A stretch of DNA of 43,658 bases from Duganella alba (GTDB lineage Bacteria; Pseudomonadota; Gammaproteobacteria; Burkholderiales; Burkholderiaceae_D), in assembly GCF_009674495.1 (NCBI RefSeq), contig NZ_WKJN01000040.1, positions 1 to 43,658 of the forward strand, in the 5' to 3' direction. The position numbers and the translations under genes were made by a program. Positions 42,371-43,658 of the stretch are shown one piece after another (the first letter of the stretch is position 1; each line of letters begins with the position of its first letter). The notes under the pieces were generated by a model, which saw only the letters and a program-made list of their open reading frames with translations, was not told the DNA's origin and did not search any database.

Positions 42371-42586
42371 ATGACGAAGAAATACCCGGGTCTATTGGAT
42401 GGTCTGCTTGCGGCGCGCGCGCAGAAAATCAGCCTTGAGCGTCAGGGAGTGCATGCTGAGACCGTGCTGAACGAGATGGAGCGCAAGCGTGGGCGAACCA
42501 GGGATTTTTTAGACGCGCTGGAGAAGTCGTTTGCGTGGATGGTGGTGGTCATCCTGATCGTGGCAAACGATATAAGCAGGCACTAG
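42371..42586 (+). CDS. Small protein with a C-terminal membrane segment (71 residues)
   Basis: Starts MTKKYPGLLDGLLAARAQ, 12 bases after the lipoprotein stop. Residues 1-50 are charged and probably helical (AETVLNEMERKRGRTRDFLD), and residues about 54-67 are hydrophobic (FAWMVVVILIVA), so it may be tail-anchored in the inner membrane. The start is ATG at 42371; a TTG six bases earlier is possible. No family recognised. Confidence 0.5.
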   Translation: MTKKYPGLLDGLLAARAQKISLERQGVHAETVLNEMERKRGRTRDFLDALEKSFAWMVVVILIVANDISRH

Positions 42587-42630
42587 TTTGTTCACCAGGG
42601 ACATTGAGCGCCATCAGTAAAGAAAAATCC

Positions 42631-42852
42631 ATGACAAAGCAAATGAATCAGGGCCAGGCTCTGCTCAAGCCAGCCGCCATCCAGTCGCTTATGCTTGGGA
42701 AGCATTTCAGGCTGGATCAGGATCCCGAGGTGTATCAGGTCATGGGCCTGAAAGGACGCACGCGGCAGGTGGTATTGCAGGTCCCGTCAACGGAGCGAAT
42801 CTTGATCCTGTCGGAAGATGAATTCCTGGCGCAGGCCAGCGAAATTGTATGA
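42631..42852 (+). CDS. Small protein of unknown function (73 residues)
   Basis: Soluble, no signal peptide, beginning MTKQMNQGQALLKPAAIQ. The middle (FRLDQDPEVYQVMGLKGRTRQVVLQVPSTERILIL) reads as a small beta-rich domain. The ATG lacks a good ribosome site. An in-frame TTG at 42604 preceded by AGGGA would give 82 residues and is a real alternative. It stops 13 bases before the CMD gene start, so the small genes may be cotranscribed with it. Confidence 0.5.
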   Translation: MTKQMNQGQALLKPAAIQSLMLGKHFRLDQDPEVYQVMGLKGRTRQVVLQVPSTERILILSEDEFLAQASEIV

Positions 42853-42865
42853 GGTGGCCTTCACT

Positions 42866-43444
42866 ATGTCATCCCAGGAAAACATGTCCACGAATGATCG
42901 ACTGCCGCCCATCGCTTTCGAACAATTGAGCGCGGCCCAGCAGGTGGCGGCGCAGGCGGTGATCAATGGGCCGCGCGGGGCGCTGTACGGGCCGTTCGTG
43001 CCGCTGATCCGCAGCCCGGAACTGATGGCGGCGGCGCAGCGCATGGGCGAGTATCTGCGCTACCGCAGCGCCATCGGCACGCGGCTGACGGAGCTGGCGA
43101 TCCTGGTGACGGCGCGCCAGTGGAGCCAGCAGGTGGAGTGGGCGATCCACGCGCCGATCGCGCGTGACTATGGCATCGCCGACGAGGTGATCGCGGCGAT
43201 CGCGGCGCGCCAGCGGCCGGCCGGCCTGCTGCAGGAGGAGGCGCTGGTGTATGACTTCTGCATCCAGCTGCAGCAGCGGCAGCGGGTGGACGACGCCACC
43301 TATGCGGCGGCGCTGGCCGCCTTCGGCGAGCACGGCGTGGTCGATCTGATGGGAATCAACGGCTACTACACGTTTCTGGCGATGGTGATGAACGCGGCGC
43401 AGACCGCGGTGCCGGCGTCGCATGCGCCGCCGCTGCCGGAGTAA
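42866..43444 (+). CDS. Carboxymuconolactone decarboxylase (CMD) family protein
   Basis: Cytoplasmic protein of 192 residues. The CMD-domain block ELAILVTARQWSQQVEWAIHAPIA is at about 71-94, and the second half ends with VVDLMGINGYYTFLAMVMNA. It lacks the CxxC of the peroxidase (AhpD-like) branch, so it belongs to the decarboxylase-like branch, with substrate unknown. ATG at 42866 follows GAGGTGG at eight bases; ATG at 42884 with AGGA four bases upstream is an alternative. The next gene encodes a Tat-exported protein. Confidence 0.85.
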   Translation: MSSQENMSTNDRLPPIAFEQLSAAQQVAAQAVINGPRGALYGPFVPLIRSPELMAAAQRMGEYLRYRSAIGTRLTELAILVTARQWSQQVEWAIHAPIARDYGIADEVIAAIAARQRPAGLLQEEALVYDFCIQLQQRQRVDDATYAAALAAFGEHGVVDLMGINGYYTFLAMVMNAAQTAVPASHAPPLPE

Positions 43445-43520
43445 GCGTTTAAGTTAGGAAGCGCACGGAGCGGGCGAGGCGGCGGCGGATAATCGGCTGA
43501 CCATTCCAGGAGGAGCCGTT

Positions 43521-43658
43521 ATGCCCGATCCACTTGACGTCCGCCCCGCTGCGGGCCAGTCCGACGACGCGCCGGAGGCCGGGCCGGCGCCCGCGCTGAC
43601 GCGGCGCGGCTTTATCCAGAGCGCGCTGGCCGGCGCCGCCCTCAATGCCGCGCCGGGC
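43521..43658 (+). CDS. 5' end of a Tat-exported protein, cut by the window
   Basis: Frame of 46 codons running off the right edge. The strong AGGAGGAG ribosome site is at 43508-43515. After an acidic, Pro-rich leader, residues about 29-42 read TRRGFIQSALAGAA, a twin-arginine signal with a hydrophobic stretch. The mature protein, and so the function, lies outside the window; twin-arginine cargo usually carries a cofactor. Confidence 0.65.
   Translation, partial: MPDPLDVRPAAGQSDDAPEAGPAPALTRRGFIQSALAGAALNAAPG

Noticed and set aside
1..43658. CRISPR array, tRNA, rRNA, insertion sequence or prophage genes
   Set aside because: No regularly spaced direct repeats, no tRNA-like or rRNA-like stretch and no transposase or integrase motifs were seen on either strand.

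Overview
The window reads as chromosome of a high-GC betaproteobacterium, most likely an Oxalobacteraceae member close to Massilia, Duganella or Janthinobacterium. The clues are the protein families and their company: a long-form hut operon (hutU-H-G-F-D-I), a probable DUF2863 protein, several DUF4214 proteins, a CMD-family protein, and GGGGTCAG/CTGACCCC palindromic repeats at gene ends. This placement is inference from gene content. I see no rRNA, tRNA, CRISPR array, transposase, integrase or phage gene, and no gene-free stretch longer than about 300 bases.

Layout. 1-3717: a perfect 76-bp palindrome, then msbA (minus), then a secreted YtcJ-type amidohydrolase (plus) with its own promoter. 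3731-11009: the complete histidine-utilisation operon, driven by a sigma70-type promoter that carries a 16-bp HutC-like operator in its spacer. It encodes the five-step route from histidine to glutamate plus formate and ammonia. 11077-15281: a zinc metalloprotease whose stop overlaps the start of a fused substrate-binding/permease ABC protein; no ATPase gene lies nearby. 15335-15520: a hairpin, a strong terminator and an 81-bp dispersed repeat.

15523-22570: a GNAT/EamA pair, a 44-residue membrane peptide, a DUF962 membrane protein, a family-6 UDG (hypoxanthine-DNA glycosylase) coupled to a DUF4214 lipoprotein, a metalloprotease with RTX-like and DUF4214 C-terminal modules, another GNAT, and a short Rossmann protein. 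The second copy of the 81-bp repeat follows. 22690-31542 is mostly minus strand: a large BACON/propeller lipoprotein, a transglutaminase-like TPR lipoprotein, a DUF2863-HDOD pair and an MCP-Cache sensor pair. A plus-strand 3-methyladenine glycosylase gene overlaps the MCP gene tail to tail.

31678-36276: a tight four-gene plus-strand cluster with a KamA-like radical SAM aminomutase, an MFS transporter, a prolyl-4-hydroxylase-like 2OG-Fe(II) oxygenase and an FAH-fold hydrolase, closed by a terminator. The aminomutase lacks both acidic residues that hold the lysine side chain in true lysine 2,3-aminomutase and has Arg at one of the two positions, so its substrate is probably not lysine. This cluster is the best candidate here for an undescribed pathway. 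36297-40174 (minus): a secreted protein of unknown function, a class-III aminotransferase and a LuxR-type regulator. 40277-43658 (plus): a DUF4214/FG-GAP lipoprotein, two small unknown proteins, a CMD-family protein and the 5' end of a Tat-exported protein cut by the window edge.
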